Source of the DNA: CAWAWP01 sp963841205
Lineage (GTDB): Bacteria > Chloroflexota > Ktedonobacteria > Ktedonobacterales > JADMIN01
Direction: 5' to 3'
Assembly: GCA_963841205.1 (NCBI GenBank)
Contig: CAWJCH010000046.1
Location: 62,001-126,000 of the forward strand
DNA: 64,000 bases
Shown here in pieces: positions 9,294 to 18,642 of this stretch (the first letter of the stretch is position 1; each line of letters starts with the position of its first letter). A program made the translations under genes and the position numbers. The notes under the pieces are model-generated. The model was not told the DNA's origin. It saw nothing but the letters and a program-made list of their open reading frames with translations, and searched no databases.

Positions 9294-9710
9294 CTACGCG
9301 GGCAGGCGGGTGCCGCAGGCTGAACAGAAGGCAGCGCCCCGATGGCTCGAGCGCCCGCATTTTGGGCAGGTCACGTCGTCGGAGCGGCGCACCACGGCGA
9401 CGGAGACGGTCCCCGACGCGAATGTCTCCGAGCGGATGTCGTTGACCTGGGTACGACCGTTGGCGATCTCGTCGTCAGTCGCGCGAAGCCGCTGCGCCAG
9501 CGCCGAAAGCGTGGCGTTGTTCAACTGACCGCGGCTCTCCAGCTCGACGACGACGTGGGCGATCTGGTCGAGCAGCGAAGTTCGCTCGCGCTCGGCGAGC
9601 TCGATTTCGCGCTGGCGGGCCGAGGCGCGGCGCAGCTTGTCGGCCTCCCAGGCGGCGCGCTCGACGGCGCTACTCGCCATCCTGCGTGCATTCTCGAACA
9701 TGTCTTGCAT
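9294..9710 (-). CDS. Coiled-coil zinc-ribbon protein
   Basis: A 138-residue protein. The N-terminal half is a highly charged helix (MQDMFENARRMASSAVERAAWEADKLRRASAR...), likely a coiled coil, up to about residue 75. The C-terminus is a zinc ribbon with two CxxC pairs: 'CPKCGRS' and 'CSACGTRL' about 14 residues apart. The ATG at 9710 has GGGAGAG just upstream, and the gene starts 10 nt after yraN. Function unknown; such proteins are common in Chloroflexota, and the ribbon may bind nucleic acid or protein. Confidence 0.75.
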   Translation of the reverse strand: MQDMFENARRMASSAVERAAWEADKLRRASARQREIELAERERTSLLDQIAHVVVELESRGQLNNATLSALAQRLRATDDEIANGRTQVNDIRSETFASGTVSVAVVRRSDDVTCPKCGRSSHRGAAFCSACGTRLPA

Positions 9711-9719
9711 GGCTCTCCC

Positions 9720-10118
9720 TCACTCCTCCGCGCCGACGGCGCGCGGAAAATGGCGGACTCCTTGGAAAGCGCCCGACGCGGCAACGTCCACGGCGAGTAC
9801 GTCGATGCGGAACGGCCGATCGTCTGGCGCGGCGCTCTCGGCAAGATAGGTCTGCATGGCGGCGATGAGGCGGGCGCGCTTGGCGGCCGTGATCGCCTCC
9901 TCCGGCGCGCCGTGCGACGGGCCGCGCCGCGTCTTCACCTCGACGAAGACCAATTCGCCGTCCTGCTCGGCGATGAGATCGATCTCCCCGTAGGGGCAGC
10001 GCCAGTTGCGCGCTACGATGCGATAGCCGCGCGCCTCCAGCCAGCTCGCCGCGACGCGCTCGCCACTCGCGCCCAGCCGCTTGCGCGCGCCGTCTCGCTC
10101 GTCGGGGGTTCGCGCCAT
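9720..10118 (-). CDS. yraN: YraN/UPF0102 family endonuclease-like protein
   Basis: A 132-residue protein starting MARTPDERDGARKR at 10118, after AAGGAG 7 nt upstream. Conserved family blocks are 'GERVAASWLEARGYRIVARNWRCPYGEIDLIAEQDGELVFVEVKTRRG' (positions about 17-64; the PD-(D/E)xK-like core is E-I-D-L...V-F-V-E-V-K) and 'RLIAAMQTYLAE'. The family has the Holliday-junction-resolvase fold; its role is not settled. It leads the cluster ending in tsaE-tsaB-rimI/tsaD and is next to the zinc-ribbon gene. Confidence 0.9.
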   Translation of the reverse strand: MARTPDERDGARKRLGASGERVAASWLEARGYRIVARNWRCPYGEIDLIAEQDGELVFVEVKTRRGPSHGAPEEAITAAKRARLIAAMQTYLAESAAPDDRPFRIDVLAVDVAASGAFQGVRHFPRAVGAEE

Positions 10119-10446
10119 GTCGCGTACTCCTTGGATGTTAGCGGTGCGCCGTGGTCGAGAGCGCCGTTGCTTGCGAGGGATCGCTGCTCTGCAGCGCCAG
10201 TGTACGGCGCTAGGAGCGGACGAAACCCGCTGCACCTCGCGCTGGGGATGGCTCACGTCTAACCCCGACTGCATCGCGCACCATATGCTTACACGTACGC
10301 GCGAGGGCGTCCCGAAGTGGCAGGTGTGGTTGGTTGACATAAATGGGAATGGCCCGCCACAAGCCGCACCATTTGAACGGCGGTGGTGAGGCGCTCTCGG
10401 CCTCGGCCCTTGCCGGTTCCGTGCCAATCAGGCAGAATAGAACCCT
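10119..10446. other. Intergenic region upstream of the solitary TnpB gene
   Basis: No gene seen. The segment around 10338-10365 (AAATGGGAATGGCCCGCC) resembles the left-end stem of the related element at about 18715-18740, so the transposon's left end may lie here, with its tnpA gene lost. This is a weak match. Confidence 0.3.
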
Positions 10447-11661
10447 ATGCAGCAGCCAACGGGGCGCAAGACCTACAAAGAGAAGCTGCGCCCGACGCCC
10501 GCGCAAGAGCGGGCGTTAGGCGAGGTGCTCTGGCGGTGTCGCGTGCTCTACAACGCCGCCCTGGAGCAGCGCATCACCGCCTGGCACCGCTGCCACGTCT
10601 CGGTCACGCGCTACCAGCAGGAAGCCGAGTTGAAAGCGCTCCGCGAGGCGTTCCCGGAGTATGCCGCCCTCCACAGCCACGTCCTGCAAGACGTGCTGGC
10701 CCGGCTGGACAGGACCTATCAGGCGTTCTTCCGGCGGGTGGCGACTGGCGAGCGGCCGGGGTTCCCCCGCTTCCAGGGGCGCACCCGCTGGCACTCCTTC
10801 ACCTACAAAGAGTATGGCAACGGCGCTCGAGTTGATAACGGGTATCTTGTCCTGTCGAAAATTGGCCGTATCGCGGTGCGCTGGTCCCGCCCGATTGCGG
10901 GGACCGTCAAGACCGTCACGGTCTCGCGCGAGGCCGATGGGTGGTACGTCTGCTTCTCGTGTGCCGAGGTGCCGTCCAAGCCGCTGCCCCCCACCGGGGA
11001 GGAGACCGGCATCGACGTCGGGCTGAAGGTGTTCCTCAGCACGGCGGACGGGCAGATCGTCGAGAACCCGCGGCACTACCGGAAGGCCGAGCGCGAGTTG
11101 CAGAAGGCGCAGCGGCGGGTCTCCCGCCGGAAGAAGGTGAGCCACCGCCGCAAGAAGGCGGTGGTCCAGTGCGCCAAGCAGCACCAGCACGTCCGCCGGC
11201 AGCGCACCGACTTCCACCACAAGACGGCGCTGGCGCTCGTGCGCCAGTACGACACGATCTACGTGGAGGCGATCCAGGCCGCCAACTTGAGCCGCCGCCC
11301 AGCACCGCAGCCGGACGGCGCCGGGGGCTATCTCCCGAACGGGGCCGGCCGCAAGGCCGGCCTCAACAAGAGCATCTACGACGCCGGCTGGGGCCACTTC
11401 CTGTCGATCCTCGCCTGCAAGGCAGCATGCGCCGGCAAGCGAGTGGAAGCGGTCCCTCCGGCGTATACCACGCAGGATTGTAGCGGCTGCGGGCAGCGCG
11501 TCCAGAAATCGCTGAGCGTGCGCACCCATGTCTGCCCGTCCTGCGGCCTCGTCCTGGACCGCGACGAGAACGCGGCCAGGAACATCCAATGGCGCGGGCA
11601 GCGCCTTCGGGGAGTCCCGGCGTTGGCGGGGGCGATGAACCGAGAACCCGCCGGGCTTTAG
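10447..11661 (+). CDS. tnpB: TnpB (IS200/IS605 OrfB), RNA-guided nuclease, apparently intact
   Basis: A full-length 404-residue TnpB. RuvC-like catalytic residues are D190 (TGIDVGLK), E274 (IYVEAIQ) and D373 (LDRDENAARN). The zinc finger is intact (C345, C348, C363, C366). N-terminal 'KTYKEKLRPTPAQERALGEVLWRCRVLYNAALEQR' is the standard helix-turn-helix. TnpB proteins cut DNA using a right-end omega RNA guide and help retain the transposon at its site. No tnpA lies nearby, so it cannot move on its own. It is closely related to the frameshifted copy at 17026-18229. An omega RNA is expected to overlap the 3' end of this gene and read into the flank after 11678. Confidence 0.93.
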   Translation: MQQPTGRKTYKEKLRPTPAQERALGEVLWRCRVLYNAALEQRITAWHRCHVSVTRYQQEAELKALREAFPEYAALHSHVLQDVLARLDRTYQAFFRRVATGERPGFPRFQGRTRWHSFTYKEYGNGARVDNGYLVLSKIGRIAVRWSRPIAGTVKTVTVSREADGWYVCFSCAEVPSKPLPPTGEETGIDVGLKVFLSTADGQIVENPRHYRKAERELQKAQRRVSRRKKVSHRRKKAVVQCAKQHQHVRRQRTDFHHKTALALVRQYDTIYVEAIQAANLSRRPAPQPDGAGGYLPNGAGRKAGLNKSIYDAGWGHFLSILACKAACAGKRVEAVPPAYTTQDCSGCGQRVQKSLSVRTHVCPSCGLVLDRDENAARNIQWRGQRLRGVPALAGAMNREPAGL

Positions 11662-11678
11662 CCCGTGCGGCGTGTCAG
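11640..11678 (+). repeat. Right end of the TnpB element (hairpin; likely omega-RNA 3' boundary)
   Basis: The hairpin CGGGC-TTTA-GCCCG lies at 11652-11665. This segment matches the right end of the second element, read on the minus strand up to about 17009. The two copies agree through GTGTCAG and then diverge completely, which maps the element boundary to about 11678. The flanking 16-20 nt after 11678 would be the natural guide segment of this copy's omega RNA. Confidence 0.6.
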
Positions 11679-11861
11679 ATAGCGCAGGCGATACCCGGAC
11701 CTGCGGATGGCCTGGTTGGCGGCGCTGCGGTTACTGCCCGCGCGGATGTGCGTCATTGTGCGTGCGGCCTGCCTCCTGCGGCGTGGTCTGCGGGTCGCGA
11801 CACTGACCTGCCGGCGCAGGCGTGATCGGGAGCGGGGCGCCGTCGGTGTGCGGGCGACGCT

Positions 11862-11898
11862 ACGCCGCGTATGCACACCGAGTGTGCATACGCGGCGT
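11862..11898. promoter_or_regulatory. 17-bp perfect palindrome upstream of an alpha/beta hydrolase
   Basis: The arms at 11862-11878 and 11882-11898 are exact inverted repeats around a 3-nt loop; the core is TATGCACAC-CGA-GTGTGCATA. It sits about 40 nt upstream of the hydrolase start. No T-run follows, so it is more likely an operator or a cruciform than a Rho-independent terminator. Sequence seen directly; role inferred. Confidence 0.5.
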
Positions 11899-11936
11899 GA
11901 GATAGAGATGTGCGAGAGAAAGGCGATGTTGCAGCG

Positions 11937-12686
11937 ATGACGGAGCAGCAGGGCGAGGTGCGCGGAAACCGTGGGGGGCGGACGCTGGTGTTCCTCCATG
12001 GCTCGGGCGAGAGCGCGCAGTCGTGGAGTAGGGTGATCGCGCTGCTCGGTGCGCGGGAAGATCTGCGCTGCGTGGCGCTCGATCTTCCCGGGCACGGGGC
12101 GCTGGTCGCGCGGCCAGGCCCCACAGACATGACCCTGGACGACTACGCCGATGCCGTGCGCTCGGCGATCACGCGCGAAGCGCTGGGGCCGGTGACATTG
12201 ATCGGCCACTCGCTGGGCAGCGCGATCACGCTGCGGCTGGCGCTCGAGCAGCCCGCGCTGGTGCGCCGGATCGTGCTGGTCGGCGGAGGCGCGCGGCTGC
12301 GCGTGCTCCCGGCATTGCTGGCGGGCGCCAAGCATGCGACCGCGGAAACGATGGAGCAGCTCGTGGCCGCTGGATTCGCGCCGGGGCATGAGCGCGAGGC
12401 CTTTACGTATGCCTCGCGCTTGGCGCCGACGGCGCAAGGCATGCTCTACCGCGACCTGGCGGCCTGCGATGGCTTCGACATGATGGCCGACCTGGGGCGC
12501 ATCGCGCAGCCGGCGCTGATCCTCATGGGCTCGGAGGACCGCCTGACGCCCCCCAAGTACGCCCACTACCTCGCCGACCACCTGGAGCAGGCGACGCTGG
12601 TGACGATCTCCGGCGCGGGCCACTACCTGCCGGCGGAGGCGCCGGAGGCCGTCGCGCGGGCGATCGACGAGTGGGTCGGGATATAG
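11937..12686 (+). CDS. Alpha/beta-fold hydrolase
   Basis: A 249-residue protein of the alpha/beta hydrolase superfamily. It has the oxyanion-hole motif 'FLHGSGESAQSW', nucleophile elbow 'GHSLGS' (Ser in G-H-S-L-G), acidic residue region 'ILMGSEDRLTPP' and catalytic His in 'ISGAGHYLPAEAPE'. A short helical cap domain lies between residues 120 and 180. Substrate unknown; related proteins include C-C hydrolases and esterases. I chose the ATG at 11937; an in-frame GTG at 11910 is possible. The palindrome just upstream may control it. Confidence 0.85.
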   Translation: MTEQQGEVRGNRGGRTLVFLHGSGESAQSWSRVIALLGAREDLRCVALDLPGHGALVARPGPTDMTLDDYADAVRSAITREALGPVTLIGHSLGSAITLRLALEQPALVRRIVLVGGGARLRVLPALLAGAKHATAETMEQLVAAGFAPGHEREAFTYASRLAPTAQGMLYRDLAACDGFDMMADLGRIAQPALILMGSEDRLTPPKYAHYLADHLEQATLVTISGAGHYLPAEAPEAVARAIDEWVGI

Positions 12687-12818
12687 CGGCCCCTAACCCC
12701 CTGCCCAAGCCCCCAGCGGGCGATCCCGCCTTGCCGCCGCGACGCGAAAGGGGGGAACCGCCATGCGCCCCCTCGCAGCTCACGCCGTGCCCGCCGCGTG
12801 CCAGGGATTCGCCCCAGA

Positions 12819-12935
12819 CTGATGGATTTTTCCTCTTGACGGCGGGCGGGGGCCTCACCACCCAGCCCCCGCTCCCCGCGGGGCGAGGGGAACCGCGCCA
12901 GCGGGGTAGCCGCATGTCATGCGAAAAATCCATCA
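12819..12935. repeat. Small element with 14-bp terminal inverted repeats
   Basis: CTGATGGATTTTTC at 12819-12832 and its exact complement GAAAAATCCATCAG at 12922-12935 bound about 117 bp of GC-rich, non-coding DNA. It could be a miniature transposable element or a large stem-loop after the hydrolase gene. No target duplication was recognised by eye. Confidence 0.45.
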
Positions 12936-12948
12936 GGCAGGGAGGCTA

Positions 12949-13112
12949 GTGAGATCTCCCCACGGCTTTCAGCCGGGGGCTTCTCGGAGTTGAACTCCAC
13001 GCCATGATGCCCCAGGGCGAGAGCGAAAGCACGCAAGCAGTGTAGCATCCCGGCACGGAGATTGCCAGGGGCCATGCATCCCCAGCCCTCAAGGGCGGGG
13101 CCTTCTGGCATA
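12949..13112 (+). repeat. IS200/IS605-derived miniature element, family B copy 1
   Basis: About 164 bp with a hairpin at each end: CCCCACGGC-TTTCA-GCCGGGGG near 12957-12979 and CCCCAGCCC-TCAA-GGGCGGGG near 13081-13100. The interior (CCACGCCATGATGCCCCAGG and GGCGAGAG) is shared with the complement of 37654-37835. Non-coding. The hairpin termini match those of family A and of the decayed TnpB element at 45836-47115. Confidence 0.65.
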
Positions 13113-13191
13113 GAGAGGTAATCCACGACATGCCCAACTCAAATCCGCGTCAGGCTTGTCGTGTTCCGAGGAAACGCGAGAGCCCCTCGCG

Positions 13192-14508
13192 CTACGACAG
13201 GTCGGCGATGGCCCGGGCGAGCTGGGCGTCGTTCGCTTCGAGTTGCGGCAGCGTGTAGTGAGTCTGCTGCATCTGGAGCGGGTCGATCGGCGTCTGCGAG
13301 TCGGGCAGGGCGACGGGCTGATCGGGGACGAAGCCCTTGTGATAGATCGACTCTCCGTTCGGCAGCAGCCATTCACCGGTGCCGAGGACGAGCGCCGAGC
13401 CGTCGGAGAGCAGGATCGTTTGCAGGACGGTGCCCGTGCCGGCCGTGGTCGCGCCGACGACGTGGACGTCAGGCCTGTTGACCTTGATGGCCCCAGTGGT
13501 GATTTCGGCGGCGCTGGCCGTGTTGTTATCCACCAACACGACGAGCGGTATCTTCGTCGCGAGGCCGCCGGCCTTGACGGGGACGCTGCTCTGGTTGTCG
13601 CGCGTCTTCTGGATCAGCACGTTTTTGCCGCTGCCGGCGGGGATGAACTCGCTGGAGACACTGACGGCCTCGTCGAGCAAGCCACCGCCGTTGCCGCGCA
13701 GATCGAAGATGATGCTGGTGGCGCCCTGGCCGAGCATCGCCTTGATCGCCTTCTGCAGGTCGGCGTCGGCAGTATCGGTGAACTCGAGGAGGTGGATGTC
13801 GGCGATGTGTGTGCTGGGCAGCAGATAGGATTCGACGGTCGGCGGGGTGAAGTTCGCGCGCTTCATCGAAACGTTCACCGGCGCCGTCTCGCCCTGGTGG
13901 ATCACCGTCAGCGTGACGGTCGTGCCGGCCTTGCCGCTGATCAGATTGTGCAGTTGGTCGAAGGTCTTGCCCTGCACTGCGGTGCCGTCCACGGCCACGA
14001 TGGTGTCGCCTGCGCGGAGGCCGCTCCTCGCGGCGGGCGAGTCGGGGAAGATCTCGACAATCTTGAAGGGCTGGCTGCCGCCACCCGAGATCAGCACGCC
14101 GATGCCGACGCTGGGTGTGTTGTTGAGCGAGTTGTTCTCGGCGGCGATCTGCTCGGGCGTGTCGAAGCGGCTATGGCCGGTGTCGCCGAGGGTCTGCACC
14201 ATCGCGTTGATGGCGGCGTAGGCCATCTTCTGGTGGTCGATGGAGCCGGTGACAACGTAATAGCTGTCGATGTCGCTCCACGCCTCGAGGATCAGCTTCT
14301 CGTTGCTGTTGGAGGCGTAGGCGTCGCGGTTGACGTAGCTATTGCCGAACCAGCCCGCCGCGAACGACAGGGCGACGAGCAGCGCGGTGATCACGACCTG
14401 GGCGACGCCCTGGGTAGCTTGCTCGACCTGCGCTGAGCGCGGGGGCGGGGGCGTTTCGGGGCGGAAAGCGTTCGCATCGGACGGTGTTGCATCATCAAAG
14501 GGTGTCAT
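13192..14508 (-). CDS. S41-family C-terminal-processing-type peptidase with PDZ domain; catalytic Lys apparently missing
   Basis: A 438-residue exported protease-like protein starting MTPFDDATPSDANAF. One signal-anchor helix is at residues 35-55. A helical region leads to a PDZ domain (about 133-215: 'SVGIGVLI', 'SPAARSGLRAGDTIVAVDG'), then the S41 core with 'IIFDLRGNGGGLLDEAV' and the nucleophile region 'NNTASAAEITTGA' (Ser332). In CtpA/Prc enzymes the dyad Lys is in TFGKGxVQ; here the same position reads 'TTAGTGTVLQ', with Thr358 in its place. It may be inactive or use another base. Family call is strong. Confidence 0.85.
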   Translation of the reverse strand: MTPFDDATPSDANAFRPETPPPPRSAQVEQATQGVAQVVITALLVALSFAAGWFGNSYVNRDAYASNSNEKLILEAWSDIDSYYVVTGSIDHQKMAYAAINAMVQTLGDTGHSRFDTPEQIAAENNSLNNTPSVGIGVLISGGGSQPFKIVEIFPDSPAARSGLRAGDTIVAVDGTAVQGKTFDQLHNLISGKAGTTVTLTVIHQGETAPVNVSMKRANFTPPTVESYLLPSTHIADIHLLEFTDTADADLQKAIKAMLGQGATSIIFDLRGNGGGLLDEAVSVSSEFIPAGSGKNVLIQKTRDNQSSVPVKAGGLATKIPLVVLVDNNTASAAEITTGAIKVNRPDVHVVGATTAGTGTVLQTILLSDGSALVLGTGEWLLPNGESIYHKGFVPDQPVALPDSQTPIDPLQMQQTHYTLPQLEANDAQLARAIADLS

Positions 14509-14860
14509 GCTGGCGGGCCTCTCGCGGTACGATCCTCGGCTTATGCGCTCCACGGCGCTATCGCTGGTACGCGCGCGGAGGCGGTTCTGTTGTGGCTGCG
14601 CTCACGCGTTGAAAGCGGAGAGCGGCAATGTCTGCGCGCTCAGACGGGGGAGGCGCGGGACGGGCGGCGCCGAGCGTCCCGCGGGAAAGAATGGTAGGCG
14701 CGCGGAGGCAGCGACGTCAACCGGTGCGCGTGGGAGTCCATGCCGGCCGCGGAGCAGAGCCGGCATGCACGACGATGAGCAACCGCGCCGGCGCTCGAGA
14801 ATTTTACAGTTCAGTCGCGGCGAGGGGGCCGTCGAGGCATAGCCCCCCTCGAACGACGTC
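14509..14860. other. Intergenic region, no gene seen
   Basis: This 350-bp gap between the S41 peptidase and the peptide-binding protein holds no convincing gene, promoter or terminator. Its start should contain the S41 promoter on the minus strand, but no clear -35/-10 pair stands out. Confidence 0.4.
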
Positions 14861-16815
14861 CTAGCTGCCGTGCGCGACGATGTAGACGCTCGGCCAGTTG
14901 ATGTCCGGCATGATCTCGAGCGCGTTGAGGCTGAAGCCGCGGACCCACGATCGCTGGAGCCAGAACCACTTGCCCTGGTCGTATCGGGATCCACAGGCTG
15001 AGGTTGATGACGTCTTGCTCGATGGTGTTGTACTGCTGAATACGGGCGTTCAAGTCTGTGTTCACATCAGCTTGATCCATGAGCTTGTCGAGATCACTAT
15101 CGGAGACGTTTGAGAAGTTGTCGGGCGAACCAGTGTGGAACTGGAGGGAAAGCCAGTCTTGCGGGTCGGGGTAGTCGGCGAGCCAGCCGGCGGCGAATGC
15201 CTGATAGAGCTTGTTTCTCGATGTTGCCGTAGTAATCGCTTCCGGCGCCAGAGAAGCCCTTCGCCTTGACGTTGAGGTTGAGCGCTCTATTCCAGTTATC
15301 CACGGCTGCAGGGATGATAGCGGCTCGGGTGGCGTTGCCTGCGTTGTACCAGATATCGATCTCAGCATCCGGGTTCGTCGATGATCCGTTGATGTACGCA
15401 CACCAGTCATCGGCGTTATCGTCGGCGGTGCAGGCGCTCTGGACCCCTTTAATGAGCTTGGCCGCTTGCGTTTGGTCGCCGGTGAGCGACTGGGTCGCAG
15501 GATCGCCCGGGCTCAGCAGGTTTGCGTCGAAACCAGGCATGCCGCGCGGCACGATGTGGTTGGTGGGATAGGCGCCGCCGTGGGTGTAGGTGTCTACGAG
15601 GATCTGTTTGTTGATCGCCAAATCGAAGGCCTGGCGTACCTGGAGGTTGTCGAAGGGCGCGGCGCGGACGTTCAAGCCGATATACTCTAGCGAGAGTACG
15701 GGCACCTCGTTGAAGCCGTCCTGGCTCTGCGCGGCGCCGTAGTCGGTGGTCGGAATCTCCGTGTAACCGTAGGCGCTGGCGCTGTCTGGGGCCTGCGAGC
15801 GATAGGTCTTGTACTCCGTATCCTGGTCGTCGACCATCGGCCGGTCCACTTCGGTGAGCGTAAGATTTTTGCCCCATGCCTGCTCCCAGTAGTGGTTGGG
15901 GACGAGCACGAGCTGCTGGCCGCCGCCGTAGGATTTCACCTGGAAGGGGCCGGAGCAGCCACCTTCGTCGAGGTGGTCGACCCACAGGCCGCCGGGATAT
16001 TTGTTGACAAGTGCCTGTTCAACGGGATAGGAGGTCGGGTAGGTGAGTGCCTCGATGAAGTAGGAGATCGGCTGTCTCAGGCGGATCCTGAGGGTCTGGG
16101 CATCGATGACGTCAAGCCCATGGTTTGGATCGTCGCCCTGGCCGATCAGCGAGTGATCGTTGCCGCCCGTGCCGCTGATGCGGGCGTCCGCGCCGAGGAT
16201 GTAGTTGAGGTAGTTCTGGGCGACGGGGATGCATGTGCCAGTGCCCGCCGCGTTGCCGTTAGACGCGCGGGCTGTGCCGTACGTCTGGGCGTCCAGCGCG
16301 CTGCAGAGCGTGGGGTCAAGCGCACGATTGATGCTGTAGGCGAAATCGGCGGCGGTGAGGGGCGTGCCGTCGCTGAAATGCAGGTTCGGGCGCAGGTGGA
16401 AGGTATACACCGTGCCACCCGATGAGATGTCCCACGAGGTCGCGGCGTCGGGCACGACTTTGAGGTTGGGGCCGTAGGTGACGAGCCCGCTGTAGAGCAT
16501 ATTTGCGGTGTTGCTATCCGCCGCGAGGGAGAGCGCCGCCGGGTCGAGTGTGGCGTCGTGGCTCTTACCCGCGGCACCGCCGATGCTGCCCGCGCCTCCG
16601 AGGGTGTAGGGGAAGACGAAGACCTGGCTCTTGTCGAGCGTGGCCTGGCCGCCATTGTCGCTGGCGCAGGCAGCAAGGGTGAGCGTGAGCAGTATCAGAA
16701 GGCCCCCGCCGACGCGCAGGGCCGAGACCCGGCGAGGTGCGCCAGCGCGAAGCATGCTTCCGCGCAAGGCCCCAAATGGCGCGCGGTGACGGTCGTCCCT
16801 GTGTCCCCTCGGCAT
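14861..16815 (-). pseudogene. Peptide/oligopeptide ABC transporter substrate-binding lipoprotein, two frameshifts near the C-terminus
   Basis: A family-5 extracellular solute-binding protein (DppA/OppA type). The start at 16815 (MPRGHRDDRHRAP) follows a strong GGAGGAG site. A lipoprotein signal peptide ends 'LLTLTLAAC'. SBP_bac_5 hallmarks follow: 'LYSGLVTYGPNLKVVPDAATSW', 'TFHLRPNLHFSDGTPLTAADFAYSI', 'WVDHLDEGGCSGPFQVKSY'. The first frameshift is near 15213-15220 (GAGAAACAAG), after which another frame continues 'NKLYQAFAAGWLADYPDPQDWLS'. A second lies near 14985-14995, after 'INLSLWIP'; the last frame ends 'INWPSVYIVAHGS' at 14861. No permease or ATPase genes are adjacent. Confidence 0.8.
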
Positions 16816-17025
16816 ATCGCTCCTCCAGGCTTGGGCTCTCGATACGTGCCTGCAACGTCCGCGGTGCAGGTGAGGCGTGGCGCGTCGAAAGCGGATCGTC
16901 CGCACGTGCCGCGCGAGAAGCAGGCGGACATGCGGATAGATGGAAGACGGCGTACACGCCACGCGATTGTACGCACGCGCCGCCCCGCTGTCAAACGCGC
17001 TGGGCCAACTGACACTCCGCACGGG

Positions 17026-18229
17026 CTAAAGCCCGACGGGTTCTCGGTTCATCGCCCCCGCCAACGCCGGGACTCCCCGAAGGCGCTGCCCGCGCCATTG
17101 GATGTTCCTGGCCGCGTTCTCGTCGCGGTCCAGGACCAGGCCGCAGGACGGGCAGACATGGGTGCGCACGCTCAGCGATTTCTGGATACGCTCGCCACAG
17201 CCTGAACAGTCCTGCGACGGTGTACGCCGGGTTCACCGCTTCCACTCGCTTCCCGGCGCATGCTGCCTTGTACGCGAGGAGCGACAGGAAGTGGCGCCAT
17301 CCGGCGTCCTGAATGCTCTTGTTGAGGCCGGCCTTGCGGCTGGCCCCGTTGTGCCCGTAGCCCCCGGCGCCGTCCGGCTTCGGTGCTGGACGGCGGCTCA
17401 GGTTGGCGACCTGGAGCGCCTCCACGTCGAGCGTGTCGTACCGCCGCACGAGGGCGAGCGCCGTCTTGTGGTGGAAGTCGCCGCGCTGCCGGCGGACGTG
17501 CTGGTGCTGCTTGGCGCACTGGTGCGCGGCCTTGCTTACGGCGGTGGCTCCCCTTCGTGCGGCGGGACACGCGCCGCTGCGCCTTCTGCAGCTCGCGCTC
17601 GGCCTTGCGGTGGTGGCGCGGGTTCTCGACGGCGTCGCCGTCCGCCGTGATGAGGAACACCTTCAGCCCGACATCGATGCCGGTCTCACGCCCGCTGCGC
17701 GGCAGGGGGTGGGTGGCCACGTCCGCACAGGAGCAGCAGACGTACCAGCCGTCCGCCTCCTTGGAGACGGTGACGGTCTTGGGCGTGCCCTCGATCGGGC
17801 GACTCCACCGGACGGCGATGCGCCCGATCTTGCGCCAGACCAGGCAGCCGTTATCCAGCTGGGCGCCGTTGCCGTACTCCTTGAAGGTGAAGGAGTGCCA
17901 GCGGGTGCGCCCCTGGAAGCGGGGAAACCCCGGCTTCTCGCCGTTCGCCAGGCGGCGGAAGAAGGCCTGATAGGTCTTGTCCAGCCGGGCCAGCACGTCT
18001 TGCAGCACGTGGCGGTGGATGGGCGGCGTAGTCCGGGAATGTCGGCGCGGATCGCCTTCAACTCGGCTTCCTGCTGGTAGCGCGTGACCGAGACGCGACA
18101 TCGCTCCCAGGCGGCGATGCGCTGTTCCAGGGCGGTGTTGTAGAGCACGCGACAGCGCCACAGGACCTCCTCAAGTTGGCGCTCCTGCGCGGGCGTCGGC
18201 CTGAGTTTCTCCTTGTAGGTCTTGCGCAC
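17026..18229 (-). pseudogene. tnpB: TnpB pseudogene (at least three frameshifts)
   Basis: Close relative of the intact TnpB at 10447. The N-terminal block 'RKTYKEKLRPTPAQERQLEEVL' begins at 18229. A frameshift near 18035 leads to 'RHVLQDVLARLDKTYQAFFRRLANGEKPGFPRFQG' and 'TGIDVGLKVF'. A second near 17510 leads to 'RRYDTLDVEALQVANLSRRP', which keeps the catalytic Glu context. A third near 17210 disrupts the zinc finger before the end at 17026. The protein cannot be made as one chain, but the right end and any omega RNA could persist. Confidence 0.85.
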
Positions 18230-18252
18230 CCTCGCCACCGCCTCCACGTGCT

Positions 18253-18642
18253 CTACCGTCCCGTCTGCGCATCGATGGAGCGCTGAATGGTCTCGCGGCG
18301 CGCCTCGCCCGCCGTGGACGCGAAGTAGCTGCGCGTCCACGTGGACGGTAGCCTGCGGAGTTGCGGATGCTCTTTGCGGAGCGCAAAGGACGTGATGCCC
18401 TTGCACGCCTTCACCACCTCGGCTGCGCTGTCGCTCGGCCAGACCCGCACGAACAGGTGGATGTGATCGGGCTGGATCGCCAGCGCCAAAATCTCCCATC
18501 CCTTCGCCGCGCACTTGGCCGCGATCAACTCCTGGCACCGTGCCGCCACCGGCCCCACAAGCACCGGCTTGCGGCGCTTGGGACACCAGACGAGGTGGTA
18601 GACAATCAAGTGGACGCGATGTTCGTCTCGTTGATATTCCAT
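18253..18642 (-). CDS. tnpA: TnpA, IS200-type Y1 HUH transposase with catalytic Tyr replaced by Ser
   Basis: A 129-residue IS200/IS605 TnpA starting MEYQRDEHRVHLIVYHLVWCPKRR-. The HUH metal motif is intact (H60-I-H62 in 'IQPDHIHLFVRV'), as is 'STWTRSYFASTAGE'. The C-terminal helix, which normally reads like 'ETIKRYIEEQ' with the nucleophilic Tyr, here reads 'ETIQRSIDAQ': Ser122 (TCC) replaces Tyr, explained by one base change from TAC. The full frame is open, but strand transfer should be abolished. It sits 23 nt before the tnpB pseudogene. Confidence 0.85.
   Translation of the reverse strand: MEYQRDEHRVHLIVYHLVWCPKRRKPVLVGPVAARCQELIAAKCAAKGWEILALAIQPDHIHLFVRVWPSDSAAEVVKACKGITSFALRKEHPQLRRLPSTWTRSYFASTAGEARRETIQRSIDAQTGR

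Noticed and set aside
13156..14436. 426-codon plus-strand frame over the S41 peptidase gene
   Set aside because: The minus frame has clear PDZ and S41 motifs; this is its shadow.
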